Positions 10,401 through 20,196 are shown, numbered from the stretch's first letter. The stretch is 20,701 nucleotides of DNA from Mnemiopsis leidyi (GCA_000226015.1 JH153537.1:191946-212646); one strand, 5' to 3'. Notes: generated by a model from the sequence alone, not told the origin. Program-made: numbers and translations.

Positions 10401-12017
10401 ATTCTACAGTTTTGCACATTTTAATATGTACTTAATAGTTGTACGTCATACAGCAGCATACACATATTCGTAGTTTACCTTTGAATGAATATGTACACTG
10501 ATTTTAATGCATGTATACATGCATGTATACATACAAGTCCAGTCGCCATCTTATCATTAATGTCAAATAACCGTGTTTAGTCATTGAATACTGATACATT
10601 ATACATAAACATGTAATATAGGTAGTTTTTTCCCATCAGCTACGAACCTCGTTTATATTCAGAGAGCAGAACTGAGACAACGCGACTGAGGATGAGGTTT
10701 GGAAGTTTCTTAACCGGAACTGCTGATTTAGCTGACTTGGTGCGCTAATCACCTCTGAAGTGTGAAGCTAGAATAGAATAGAAATTTAGGAACTTGTTTC
10801 TGAGTTGAAATTCCTAGGATAACTAATTATTTGATACTAAAAATTTGAAATCTTTTTGATTCAATGGTTTAGGATCAAACTTGCAATTGTGATCTATCAT
10901 ATGCACTCACTAGCATTTTTTGTTTCCTTGACAACGGAGAGTCGAGGTCTTTTTGCTGAAGGTACACTTTCCTGTCTAGAACTGAAGTTATCTGTAGCCT
11001 GGAGTTTTGATTTTAGCTCTTCGATATCCCTATCTTTGAATTCCAGCTTGGATCTCATGTTTTCCAAGTCTTTTTTGTATTTCTGTTCGATGGACTTGAT
11101 CTCGTCTACTTGTTTTAGTCGGAGCTGATCTTTCTGAATGATTTACATCACTAACATGGATGCATGAAGTGTAATGTGTTAAAAAATAATCCATGCTATT
11201 TGTTAATTGTGATGTCCAACATATACGGCATGATTGATGTTGATTATACCTTTCAAAAACTGTTGTTAAAAGTACTTTTGGAGAAAGCCAAGCAAATTAA
11301 GATTCATAACTTACCTCTCTATTAAGCTTAAGAGTCTGGTCCCTTAAAATTGCTACTTCCCCTTGCAGTTTTAAATGGTTAACATTCGTCACTGTTGCCT
11401 CCGCCTGTGATGTTATCAAACTGATAGGTGGGGGTTTGTTGAGTGGCCAAGCCGGAGACAAAATTCCGAATATCAATATCAAAATTGTTGATCTTGACCA
11501 TAGTCAAACCATTACTCCATAACCACAACCAAAACTCTAAAATGCCATGGTGGAAATGATAAAGGTGGATAAGGCTCACACCCTGCTAGAGAAAACAATT
11601 TCAGGTTTTGATCTTTAGATAACCATCTTTATTTCATACCATACCTTTTCTTTTGCAATCTTTTTTTCTACTTGCTGTGAAGCAGCAATCAGCAGTTCAT
11701 CATCATCGTCGTCAAAGTCATCTTCTGATGGTGTAGCAAATGTGTTTCCATTCATTGAGATATTGTTGTTTGGTCTGTTCTCCTTATTGGAACTGCTATC
11801 TGATCTGAATTTTATCGTTGTTGTAAATCAACAAAACATGAAAATGTTAACAAATATGACTTGTTAGGATAAAAGCATTATACAAAATTGGATTAAATAA
11901 GTTTTGTAAGATTGTTCACTATTAACCTAGTTTTATTGTAGATGTTGTGGTTTAATGGCAGCCTGAAGGAGTTGGACATGCCTTGACTGTCATTCACGAT
12001 GAAAGCATTGGTGTGTC
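7430..12017 (-). CDS. ATRIP: ATRIP, ATR-interacting checkpoint protein, 13 exons
   Basis: ATRIP recruits the ATR kinase to RPA-coated single-stranded DNA in the nucleus. Exons: 12017-11927 (first in-frame ATG 11979), 11804-11645, 11404-11315, 11133-10911, 10754-10648, 10382-10275, 10147-10016, 9862-9708, about 9588-9327, 9169-9049, 8902-8852, 7927-7754, 7635-7430 (TAA). The frame is continuous, about 613 aa against 791 in human. Residues 45-61 (SEDDFDDDDDELLIAAS) match the acidic RPA70N-binding motif of ATRIP; then come a coiled coil (about 62-148, including LQGEVAILRDQ and LEFKDRDIEELKSKL), as in the human protein, and a basic AKRPRL. The middle is a helical solenoid with low identity. The last two exons (an Arg-rich stretch with SRRVMNQHRRALAMSV, then a Leu-rich tail) I cannot align to human ATRIP. 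The 9588 acceptor is weak (9567 also keeps frame). An extra upstream coding exon is possible, as the frame is open to 12017. Identity rests mainly on the N-terminal third. Confidence 0.82.
7928..8851. other. Large AT-rich ATRIP intron, no gene seen
   Basis: This intron of over 900 bases separates the ATRIP exons 8902-8852 and 7927-7754. It is rich in A and T runs with no convincing splice-flanked exon; the plus-strand frame at 8355-8564 looks like chance. Confidence 0.6.
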
Positions 12018-12385
12018 CTAAAATTGCAATTGAGTAGTAAGATCAAATCATTGCATATTCAAAATTTCATTGTGAATTGATATGTGGTAGCTTGAATATG
12101 GGAAACCCTGAGAACTCCTGGATTGTGGCACTTAACAATAATGTCAATAGAAAAGCAGAATAGCTAGAAAAATCAATTATGACATCAGTAAATGGTAGAC
12201 AGAAATCATACAAATCACAAAAATCTTAAAAACGGAAAATAAATTAACTAAGATATTCTGAACAGTCATTTCATCTCTATTTCCATGAGTTCTTCTTTCA
12301 TTCAGTCTGCATTCTTCATTACTCCATTTAATGTGTTCTCATAAAATTCTTGCAATGAAAAAATCATTGACCAGGTTGACAGGTC

Positions 12386-13166
12386 TCATTTATTGGTAGA
12401 TTGCTTTTCCAAATAATCTTTTGCTTCATTAATTTTGGCAGCAATATAAGGAGAACCTCCTCTATCAGGATGATTTTGAAACATCAATTTCTTGTGAACA
12501 TCTCTTACTCTTTTCACAGAGGAGCTTGATGATATACCTGAAATGGTTTAACATTAGTCATATGATTAAGCTAAATTATCAGGCAATGTTGTCATAGTTG
12601 TAAGCTTAAGCTCAGATGAATATCCAGCACTTAAGATCTGGTCAAGGGTACACCAAAGAGCAACTAGAAAATGGGTCATACATCAGAATTCTGACAGCAG
12701 TAGGTGGCAGTACTGCTGCAGTTCCACTCAACTTATTTTCAATTTTATTAATCTCCTGAATGATGTATTTTATTGACAAATCCATGTTGCTCTAACATCA
12801 AAATCATGGAAACATTAAACCAAAAGTCTGATAAAAGTGTTGTCACTATACTGCCGTGGTACTGCCACCGTACTGCCAATGTACTGCCACTGCTATTGGA
12901 ATTCTGATGTATGACCAGAAAAAGTAATCCTGTTACTGAAAAAACAACTGTATATTGTCAGTTTTCAGCAGATGAATACCTAATATTTTCCCTGCTTCAT
13001 ATTTGTCCATGTCACTCTGGAAACCTCCTTTGTATCTGCTATCACCAATTAATCCCTGCAACTGCTTCTCCATTTTTGGCCAACTGTTTCTAATTCGAGG
13101 CCCATAACGAGATCCCACAAATCCTACTCCTAGCAAAGCAACCCCTGCAGCAATTAGACTCGACAT
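12386..13166 (-). CDS. DNAJC19: DNAJC19 / TIM14 (Pam18), mitochondrial import motor J-protein
   Basis: Inner-membrane J-protein that stimulates mitochondrial Hsp70 at the TIM23 import channel. Two exons, 13166-12980 and 12537-12386, join in frame (GT/AG, phase 1) to 112 aa; human DNAJC19 has 116. An N-terminal membrane segment (residues 3-20, LIAAGVALLGVGFVGSRYG) is followed by the linker YKGGF, the conserved EAGKILGIS, and a short J domain with HPD at 85-87 and the family hallmark GGSPYIAAKINEAKDYL. There is no N-terminal extension as in DNAJC15, so DNAJC19 is the better name. The single intron contains an inverted-repeat element (12674-12916). A possible ATTAAA polyadenylation signal lies at 12332-12327, about 55 nt after the stop, and AATAAA overlaps the stop codon itself. 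The upstream sequence ttttgttag ends 4 nt before the ATG. Confidence 0.96.
12674..12916. mobile_element. 243-bp MITE-like element in the DNAJC19 intron
   Basis: Terminal inverted repeats of about 37-40 bp start GGTCATACATCAGAATTC and end inverted at 12916, continuing inward as AGCAGT...GGCAGTAC. The flanks agaaaatg (12666-12673) and agaaaaag (12917-12924) match at 7 of 8 bases, which would fit an 8-bp target duplication of the hAT type. Extra tactgcca copies lie inside the right arm. It has no coding capacity. Confidence 0.85.
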
Positions 13167-13499
13167 GTTCCTAACAAAATTTAGATATTAACCTCAATTT
13201 CAAGACATTGGTAACACTTGTAACAGTTACTTATTTGTTTTTTAAAGTTAAGTCTTACAAACATAAATTCTTAACAACAAATATGCCTGCTAGGCTTAGA
13301 AAGTAACAAATGCTTTTAATTTTCATCCTCTGGTTAAATGGACCGAAAATGGCAGCTTAACTGATACGTTTTACTGCAAATTAAATTACCATTGCACAAT
13401 TTGAAGGCAAAATGATATGGAATTGCCATTGCCAATTTTTCTTCTGTTTTTATTCTAAAGTAGAGAAGACGGTTTGATCAGCATTGTCACTAGTAAGCA

Positions 13500-13730
13500 C
13501 TACGAAGTTGCAGTAGCAGCTTTATCTTTAATGATTTTTCTTGTGCAAATCAATGCCCAGAAAGGTCTTTCACTTGAACCCTTTAACATTTGACGCATTA
13601 TGACTGCTGCCATGGCTACTAAAATATGAAGTATTGACAGTGCAATGATCAATAAGGAATTTTTCCCAAATGCAAATTTGTATTTTCCTGAACTATTTCT
13701 GCAATCTTCATCATAGACACTTAGACGCAT
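13500..13730 (-). CDS. Small single-pass membrane protein, unknown
   Basis: Open frame of 76 codons starting at ATG 13730 (MRLSVYDEDC) and ending TAG at 13500. Residues about 26-46 (NSLLIIALSILHILVAMAAV) form one strong hydrophobic helix, flanked by basic residues, followed by a soluble tail of about 30 residues rich in Lys/Arg. I do not recognise the family. It lies 330 bases upstream of DNAJC19 on the same strand. It could be a real small membrane protein, the last exon of a larger gene, or chance; the clean hydrophobic segment on the same strand as its neighbours is the only support. Confidence 0.4.
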   Translation of the reverse strand: MRLSVYDEDCRNSSGKYKFAFGKNSLLIIALSILHILVAMAAVIMRQMLKGSSERPFWALICTRKIIKDKAATATS

Positions 13731-13950
13731 AAACACTTAAAGTACTTAATCAGACTACAGAGAACTGATCGTAGTGCTTAAATCATTACTTTTTTCCGCC
13801 TTGAAAGATATTAATTAGGTTTAAGTTATTCGATTCCAGACATCAGTGTGTCGTTTATTTATCTTTAAACTCAGTTTTAGAATTATGCTGCATTTTGATG
13901 CTTTCAGAGTTATGTTGCTTGCATGGAATGTGCACGGTTAGCTTAAGAAA

Positions 13951-14303
13951 TTGACGAGATTATATCCGTCTAACGTTCTAACGAAACGTTCAGCTTTAGC
14001 TGCGTGAGTCGGGTATCACCGCGACAATTAAGAAACAGCTTTGACCTGCGAGAGTAGGGTGTAACCGCTAGTAAATCGCGGCAGCAGGGCTAGGCAACGT
14101 GTAGCAAGGTAAGGATGGCAACGTCTGACTAGAATTTTCTGACTTTGTCCGACCCTCATTCTACATGGGAATAAAATTACAGGAGGGTGCTCGCTGCCGT
14201 ACAAGACTGAAGACTAATACTGGTTTTGTCGCGGCGATACCCGACTCACGCAGCTAAAGCTCCATCGTTTCGTTAAAACGGTAGACGGAAATAATCTCGT
14301 CAA
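13951..14303. mobile_element. Inverted-repeat element, TTGACGAGAT family, copy B
   Basis: The left end TTGACGAGATTATATCCGTC pairs with the right end GACGGAAATAATCTCGTCAA. The inverted similarity resumes inward over AGCTTTAGCTGCGTGAGTCG and its complement (about 75 bp per arm in all). One copy of a 70-bp module (14138-14205) lies inside. There is no coding capacity. Confidence 0.85.
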
Positions 14304-15052
14304 GTACTGGTTTAGTTACTGACTCGCTTCGTTAATTGCTCTAACCCGGCCCAAGCCCTTTTGCGCGCGGCGCGCTACCTTAACGGGCGCGATTGGTGAT
14401 GCAATGCCAAATGCGCATCTGGCATCCAGCATTGTCAATCCACAATCGCGCCCGCGTTAAGGTGGCGCACCGCGCAAAAGGGCTAAAATTAAACCAGGCC
14501 AGAAATGGCGAAATTAAATGCGTAAGAGTGCGTGATGGTTGTCTGACTTTGTCCGACCCTCATTCGAAGCGAGAATAAAATGACAGGAGGGTGCGCGCTG
14601 CTGTACAAGCGTGATGGTCGCGACAGTAGGTTCAAGGTTATCAACCTACAAAGCGCCGTCGCGCCAACGCGAACGACTACTATTGACTATAGCAGCTCAG
14701 CCGCGCTTGTCTGACTTCGTCCGACCCTCATTCGAAGCGAATATTCTATGGGAATAAAATGACAGGAGGGTGCGCGCTGCCGTACAAAGCCGCGCGTGTA
14801 TACACCTGTATAATTATAAGCACCGGCGAGATTGGATATAGATGATATTCGTCTGACTTGCCTGGGGACCTCAGGCTAATTGTTGCTAACTGTTGATCGG
14901 AGGGAAACGTAGAGAGAGCCGCGCGGCATCGCCCGGTAACGTCTGACCGTCTAACAGTAACTCTAACTTGTAGAGCAGCGCGCACCCTCCCTGCTCCCGC
15001 GTCATTTTATTCTCCGGGATTCGCTTCGAATGAGGGTCGGACAAAGTCAGAC
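14138..15052. repeat. Four copies of a ~70-bp module, one inverted
   Basis: A module reading TCTGACTTTGTCCGACCCTC, then GAATAAAATGACAGGAGGGT and ending near GTACAAG, occurs at 14138-14205, 14541-14609 and 14709-14789 on the plus strand, and inverted at about 14970-15052. Copies differ by small insertions near ATATTCTATGG. The last two face each other across about 180 bp, forming an inverted pair. The block is GC-richer than the genes around it and holds no gene. Confidence 0.85.
14354..14484. repeat. 131-bp GC-rich hairpin
   Basis: The left arm agcccttttgcgcgcggcgc continues with taccttaacgggcgcgattg, and both are matched inverted by the right arm (caatcgcgcccgcgttaagg, then ...gcgcaaaagggct). 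The loop of about 45 bases has a further partial palindrome around GCCAAATGCGCATCTGGC. It is probably a foldback or MITE copy. Confidence 0.85.
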
Positions 15053-15112
15053 AATTACAAACTCTAACGTTCGCTGGGAGTGCAGCAAGCTGCGAGCCGC
15101 GCGCGAGTCGGG

Positions 15113-15244
15113 TTGACGAGATTATATCCGTTTAACTGTTAACGTTCTAACGAAACGTTCAGCTAACGCAACGTTCAGTTAACGAAACGTTCAGCTAACG
15201 AAACGTTCAGCTTTAGCTGCGTGAGTCGGGTATCACCGCGACAA
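15113..15244. mobile_element. Single terminus of the TTGACGAGAT family, copy C
   Basis: It starts TTGACGAGATTATATCCGTT and ends GTCGGGTATCACCGCGACAA, like the left arm of copy B, but the middle is enlarged by the 16-bp tandem repeat at 15147-15210. No opposite arm is seen nearby, so this is a solo or truncated end. Confidence 0.75.
15147..15210. repeat. 16-bp tandem repeat, four units
   Basis: Four exact-length units of (C/T)TAACGAAACGTTCAG at 15147, 15163, 15179 and 15195. The second unit has gcaacg in place of gaaacg. The same sequence occurs once in copy B and once in copy A, so the array is an expansion within the element arm. Confidence 0.95.
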
Positions 15245-15635
15245 GAGTCGGGTAACACCTCGACAACGCGAATGTCCGGAATATCGTCCAAGCCATCCTT
15301 AGAGTTAGTTTTTGGTTTTGCATTTTACAATTATACATTGTCACTATCCTATTCCTCATTTAAGTTATACAGCTCAGGGGCCGGGGTCAGTTCATAAAAT
15401 TTATAATGGTGATAAGTAATGTAAAAACTGATAGTAATAGTCATAGCAAATTCATGTTTTTAAGAGCAATTAAATATAATGAATTGTCGAATGAGTTTGA
15501 CAGCAACTGTATTTACAACCTGTATTCACACGTCTCAAATCTCAATGGCAATGCTCAGCTTGCTTAAACATAGTACATAGTAAGAATTTCGGAACTGTTT
15601 ACTTAAATTCTCACTCAAAGTTCAAACAACTAGAA
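15245..15635. other. Sequence downstream of the F-box gene, no gene seen
   Basis: About 390 bases between the repeat block and the F-box gene stop codon. It presumably contains that gene's 3' UTR; I found no canonical AATAAA on the minus strand. No other feature is visible. Confidence 0.4.
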
Positions 15636-18600
15636 TTAAAAGTCTAAAATCAGCCTAGAATTTAACCTATTGAGAGCACTATAGTTGCGAATGTAGCTGC
15701 ATCCGAAGATGCTAATCCTGTCAAGCTTCTTACACCTTTGAACGATTTTCCTGACACATTCATCATTGACATCAGAACAGAAATTAAAAGAAACTTGCTT
15801 CAAAGTTGTACAAAGATAGTTAGCAATAGCACAACAGCCCCTAAAAGACACAGCAGTGGACCCCAAATCCAGAGCAGTAAGGGGATGTTTTACCAGGTAC
15901 TGCACTCCCACACTGGTTACTTTAATACAGCCGGACAAATCTAGCACGTTCAAACTCAGCAATGTTCGGGCAATCTGATCCAACACAGCGTCAGTTACCA
16001 TGGAAACATGGGACAAGGAGAGCGTGTGAATGTGCGGGTTAGCTGCTAGAAGTGCCAGGACACTGTCACTGGAAACGTTCTTACATCCCCGGATGTCGAG
16101 GATTGTGAGCTTGGTAAGTTTGGAGCTGAGGGTTAGGAGAGTGTCTGAAGTGATCTGGTTACAGTTACCGAGATAGAGAGATGTCAGGTCAGGACAGAGG
16201 GACAGCTGGGATATCGCTATGTTGGAGATGTGGTAACAACCTGATTAAGGATTTCGTTATTTGAGGGTAAAATTTTAAGTTGGAAAGTGGTGAGTGTGAC
16301 AATGTGATCAGGAAACAGCCTTTGCCATACCTACGATTATAGGTACGTCGAAAATGTAACGCAGGCTTTAACCTTGAACCTAAAGTTAAACGCTCATAAC
16401 TTGGCACTTTGCACTTTGCAGTGGCAAGTTCAAAGTTACAATACACAAATTTCATCTCATAATAATATTGTCAACAAGGGTACAGTTGTAAATACCTGTT
16501 ATATCCAGACACGTCAAATATCGGTAATGTCGCTGAAGTAGAATCCTGAAACTTGTGTCTGATACCCCACTACACATTGGAATACACACTTGTTCCAGTC
16601 TGAGGAATCAGTGAGTAGAAAATGTATCTAACATTTCTAATATCCCATTTTTTGTTCCTAATAGTAACTGCTAGGCTTTGCCGACAGAACAAATCATCAT
16701 TCTATAACTATAGATAGATTCCTAACTGATGACCATGGACTATGAAAGGTTGCTGTATAGAGCTGCAAGTGCCAATTTTCACTAACCGGTGAGTGCGCTG
16801 AGCGAGTTGAGTGAGAGCCTCATCTCCCAGGTTACACAGAGACAGGTGGAGCGAGGTCAGTTCTCTACATCTAGCTGAGAGGTGAAGTAGAAGTGAAGCT
16901 GTTACCAGGTCGCCGCCCTTGCAGTCCGATATAGTTAGACCCTGGGGGTGTGTGTACATTTTAGAGAAAGCGTGTTGGTTTATAGGAACACTTCTATTAT
17001 TTAGCGACTTCTTACTGTTAATACTTTAAATGTAGCTATACTTTTAATATAGCTATACTTTAAATGTAGCTAGCTATATAATAGTGGAGGCTGCTGATAG
17101 TGACTGCTATTTCATTAACTATATTTGTGTTGCTTTTGAATTTGCTCGATTGTTCTCATTAGTCAATACTGTTGCTGCGACCGCATATACCAATAATACA
17201 TGCGGTGTATATACTGTGAGAGGTTAAGTCAGCTCAATCGTACAAAGCATTATTCATTATTTAAATCCCCGTGCTTTAACTACTTATTATAATACGATAC
17301 TGCGGTCTTGCCGTTTTGTTTGAGCGGTTATGATCGCGACGAACGTCTTAGAAAATCATTATCTTAAGCAAAACTCAATTAATAATTATGAGAAGTACCC
17401 TCAGAGACGTTGAGCAGTTTCTGAAGAGAGATCTGAATCCTAAAGGAGATAACTTTTCCCCGTTGCAGCTGGAGAATGTAAGGTATTTAGGACACTTTTC
17501 TCCTACTGTTTGCAGATGTGTGTCCGTCAGTTCTTTTCCCACAACCGTAATGTTGTTCCCTGGCGAAGAGTTGATCAATCGTCAATCAGCGTTTGTCACT
17601 TGCTTCTATTAACCATTCTTATGGCTAACCACGTTGCATGTCATTTTCTTTGAACAGGCAGAATATTTATCATAACGTCTGTCGTCTGGAAATTTCTAAT
17701 ATAGCAGCCGCTGATAGTAATAGAGCCAGGAGTCTCTCTACTGCACAAGCTGATTTGTTCAAAGATTCGACTTCAAGCCGCAAGAAAATTATTTTACGCG
17801 ACACGCTCATTTATCTTATGTTAATCCATTCAATTTTCTGAAGTTGTACAGGAAACTTACTCCTTACTAAAAAGTAAAAACTAAAAACCTTCATTTATTA
17901 AGTCACATGGTTCAGTCGTTTCTATGGTAACAACCCATGCGATTCACTAAAAGACGCGCAAAAAAATTTTCAAAAAGTTGACGTAAACAATAAAAAGTAT
18001 TTGTCAAAGTTAAAATATTTCGTTCGGCGATGGCGCGCGCCGTTACGTTCGCTGCTGAATTTCTCCTCTTCTAAAACTTTAGTAATATTTAATGTGATAT
18101 TAAAATTTTGAGAGCGAAACATAATTTTATCGCATAATACATTAATTGTAAGATTTCGCACTTGTCAAGCAACTAGCCAAGTCTTTGTAAGGTGCTGCAC
18201 GCCAGATTGCAGTGAACAAACTTTATTTAACCGGAATTTTAATAAACAAATCGCTTCGAAGTAAGAGGAAAGAGCATTGCAGAAAGTAGCACAATCTGCA
18301 TGCGATTGATGCTTGCAGTAAAGTTGAAAGAATGAACGGTTCGTCAAGCAGATGGAATGTTGTAGAAATTGAGGATAACTGTGAAGTTTAAGAAAGTAAT
18401 TCAAATGAATGAGACAGTCAAGCATTATAGCAAGCTTGGTCATATATCTGAGCAGTGAGCTGCAGTGGTTGACTGTGTATGGGTGAGATAAAGGTGGTAC
18501 AAATGTCACCAGTCCTAATGAAATAATTAGATAATTAGTAAGGGTTAACACGGGATCTATTCAATGTAATGTAATTCTACACATTCTTCTTAACGTCATA

Positions 18601-19612
18601 CTGTAAGTGACCGCGTACATCAGCTATGTTCTAGTACATTCAGTATCGTATTTCCGATTGCTAGACTCATATCATATATAAGTGTGTGCTGTTTGTCTTA
18701 CTTTCGTATATTACATGACACTATTGAATGAATAAATGTTCATTTTGAAGTTTGACTAATTGCGGGAATTTCTCGTTTTTCTAGAATGAAAACACGTGAC
18801 AGTGATTATCTATAATCATTGAACAAGATTAATCGATTGCATTCTGATAATCTTGGCGCTAATTAAATTATCACCAACGCGGGTTGCAGCAGCAAATTTC
18901 ACGGTCTTATCATTTGGTTAATAGGCACCATTGACCTAGTGGCAAATCATTTCATTCCGTTTTTGGATTTCAATTTTTGTTAATTGTTCTTATCAATTGT
19001 GCTTATCTCAATTTCAAGAATCTTTGGAAAAACTTGTTTCTCCGTTGACAAAACAATAAAAGTACAACCGCCTCAATGTCTCCTGACAAATACTCACAAA
19101 TCGGGGTGTTATCTGCCACGTGATGTAGATACGAACAAGATAACATCAGTTGGATGAGCTGGCCGTGAGATATGTATCCCATTATCTTGACCCATATCTC
19201 GGCCGGGAGAGATGTCCACTGAACTACGTTGTTCTGAAGTAATTATATATGACACTGATGTTTTAGAGAACGATCTATTGCTAAAGCGCATGATGAACAC
19301 ACTTCGTTAAATTATGCGCTTTTTAGTACAATCTTTTAGTCTTTCTAGTATCACATTATTTGTGTGTTCAACGGTTACAGAACATAACGCCCTAAGGGAG
19401 TCGCCCTTCTTTAGTAATCACGATCAAGCCTACCTATTTACTACTTACATTACTAGCCTACAAACAACGTGGAAACAGTAAAATCGTATTAAAGCAATGA
19501 CCTAGATTGCTAAGCTAATTTTCAAGAGTAAATTATAATGATTTGCAAACTCGTTAGCTGCTGTAACCATAGCGACATACCTCTTCAACGCTTCTGTAGT
19601 AAATACTCACAG
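15636..19612 (-). CDS. F-box / leucine-rich-repeat protein (FBXL/AMN1-like), 5' end incomplete
   Basis: Likely substrate-recognition subunit of an SCF ubiquitin ligase. Exons: 19612-19581 (32 nt), 19233-19098, 17559-17399, 16941-16787, 16599-16496, 16240-15636 (TAA); all GT/AG, with one frame through every join, about 396 codons. The second exon encodes the F-box: LPAEIWVKIMGYISHGQLIQ, then LMLSCSYLHHVADN. Joining it to the next exon yields NTPIW, the tryptophan that commonly follows an F-box. The rest is about ten cysteine-type LRRs (for example LDITGCYHISNIAI, LYLGNCNQITSD, LDIRGCKNVSSD, LDLSGCIKVTS), ending RISIFGCSYIRN before a short tail. The start codon lies upstream of 19612 and I could not place it. 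The 1.5-kb intron 17560-19097 shows no convincing exon. I cannot assign a specific FBXL orthologue; the C-terminal FGC motif also recalls RAD7/AMN1-type LRR proteins. Confidence 0.85.
17560..19097. other. Large intron of the F-box gene, no gene seen
   Basis: This intron of 1.5 kb separates the F-box exon from the first LRR exon. It holds several open frames (for example 18165-18551 minus, 17638-17841 plus) without recognisable protein features or matching splice phases. Confidence 0.6.
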
Positions 19613-19738
19613 CTGAAAGGAACAAAGATTAGTTATGTATCACACGCAAACTTATCATTTATAACTTAGAATGTACATTGTATATACTACATACATAATT
19701 AGCGTAAACATGGATAAACGTTAATCCGGTTTTAAGAA

Positions 19739-19899
19739 ATGTTACTCAACAACATAAAACTAAGTCCACATTTTCTCCTATCTCCTAATCATGCTTATGC
19801 TTCTTATCTACAATCTACAGAATGTGACAGTTCCTGTCATTACAACACGACCCACTATCCCAGTCTTAACAGTCAGTTCCAACCTAGATATGACAACAG
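19739..19899 (+). CDS. Possible first exon of a plus-strand gene
   Basis: A reading frame from ATG 19739 codes 54 residues (MLLNNIKLSPHFLL, then TECDSSCHYNTTHYPSL) up to TGA at 19901. A donor-like ACAACAG|GTGAAG lies exactly before that stop. Past it, the same frame stays open apart from one further stop (TAG near 20010) to about 20095, including KETMAGNEDHVSPLDSRLF. It would be divergent from the F-box gene whose first recognised exon is at 19612. There is no family match; the frame overlaps another open frame (19791-20045), so chance is quite possible. Confidence 0.22.
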
Positions 19900-20095
19900 G
19901 TGAAGTAGGTCTGAACTGCCTCTTTATAAAGAGACTATGGCTGGTAATGAAGACCATGTCTCGCCCCTGGACTCCCGCCTTTTTGATTTTACTGGTGACA
20001 GTTCCAGCTAGCTTCGTAGAACAGGTGACGGGACAGCCCCGTTAATTGATATTTTATTTGGGCTTGAGTTTGATGTTGTTAGGTAGTTGTAGGTA

Positions 20096-20196
20096 CAGTA
20101 AAACCTCGATTTACCGTGTCTCGATTTACCGTGTCTCTCGATTTACTGGGCCTTCTTCCTTTCCCCCGAGAGTCCCGGTAAATAGAGGTTTTACTG
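20096..20196. mobile_element. 101-bp pogo/Tigger-like mini element
   Basis: CAGTAAAACCTCGATTTACC at the left is matched inverted by GGTAAATAGAGGTTTTACTG at the right with a single mismatch. TA flanks both ends (20094-20095, 20197-20198). The terminal CAGTAAAACCTC and the TA target site are typical of pogo-type Tc1/mariner relatives. The internal tctcgatttaccgtg is repeated in tandem. There is no coding capacity. Confidence 0.85.

Noticed and set aside
10507-10535. Palindromic ATGCATGTATAC repeats in an ATRIP intron
   Set aside because: A short low-complexity alternating purine-pyrimidine tract; common in AT-rich introns and not informative alone.
11379-11579. 66-codon minus-strand frame overlapping an ATRIP exon
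   Set aside because: It is in a different frame from the coiled-coil exon 11404-11315, which joins in phase on both sides; the overlapping frame ends in a stop before any usable donor.
14393-14578. Plus-strand frame in the repeat block
   Set aside because: It runs across the 131-bp hairpin and a copy of the 70-bp module, so its openness comes from repeat composition.
14627-14650. Possible pol III B box or tRNA-like segment (ggttcaaggttat)
   Set aside because: It does not match the B-box consensus well, there is no A box at the right distance, and it is part of a short palindrome within repeat sequence.
17025-17085. Short tandem pieces of tagctatactttaaatg
   Set aside because: A small degenerate repeat in an intron of the F-box gene, with no sign of function.
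17638-17841. Plus-strand frame of 67 codons, and a 47-codon minus-strand frame (MSVSRKIIFLRLEVESL) over the same bases
   Set aside because: The minus frame looks mildly LRR-like, but I found no donor with the phase needed to join the next F-box gene exon, whereas the direct join 19098 to 17559 works and gives the expected Trp.
18165-18551. 128-codon minus-strand open frame
   Set aside because: No recognisable domain. It lies inside a well-supported intron of the F-box gene, and I found no splice sites that would insert it in phase. Probably chance.
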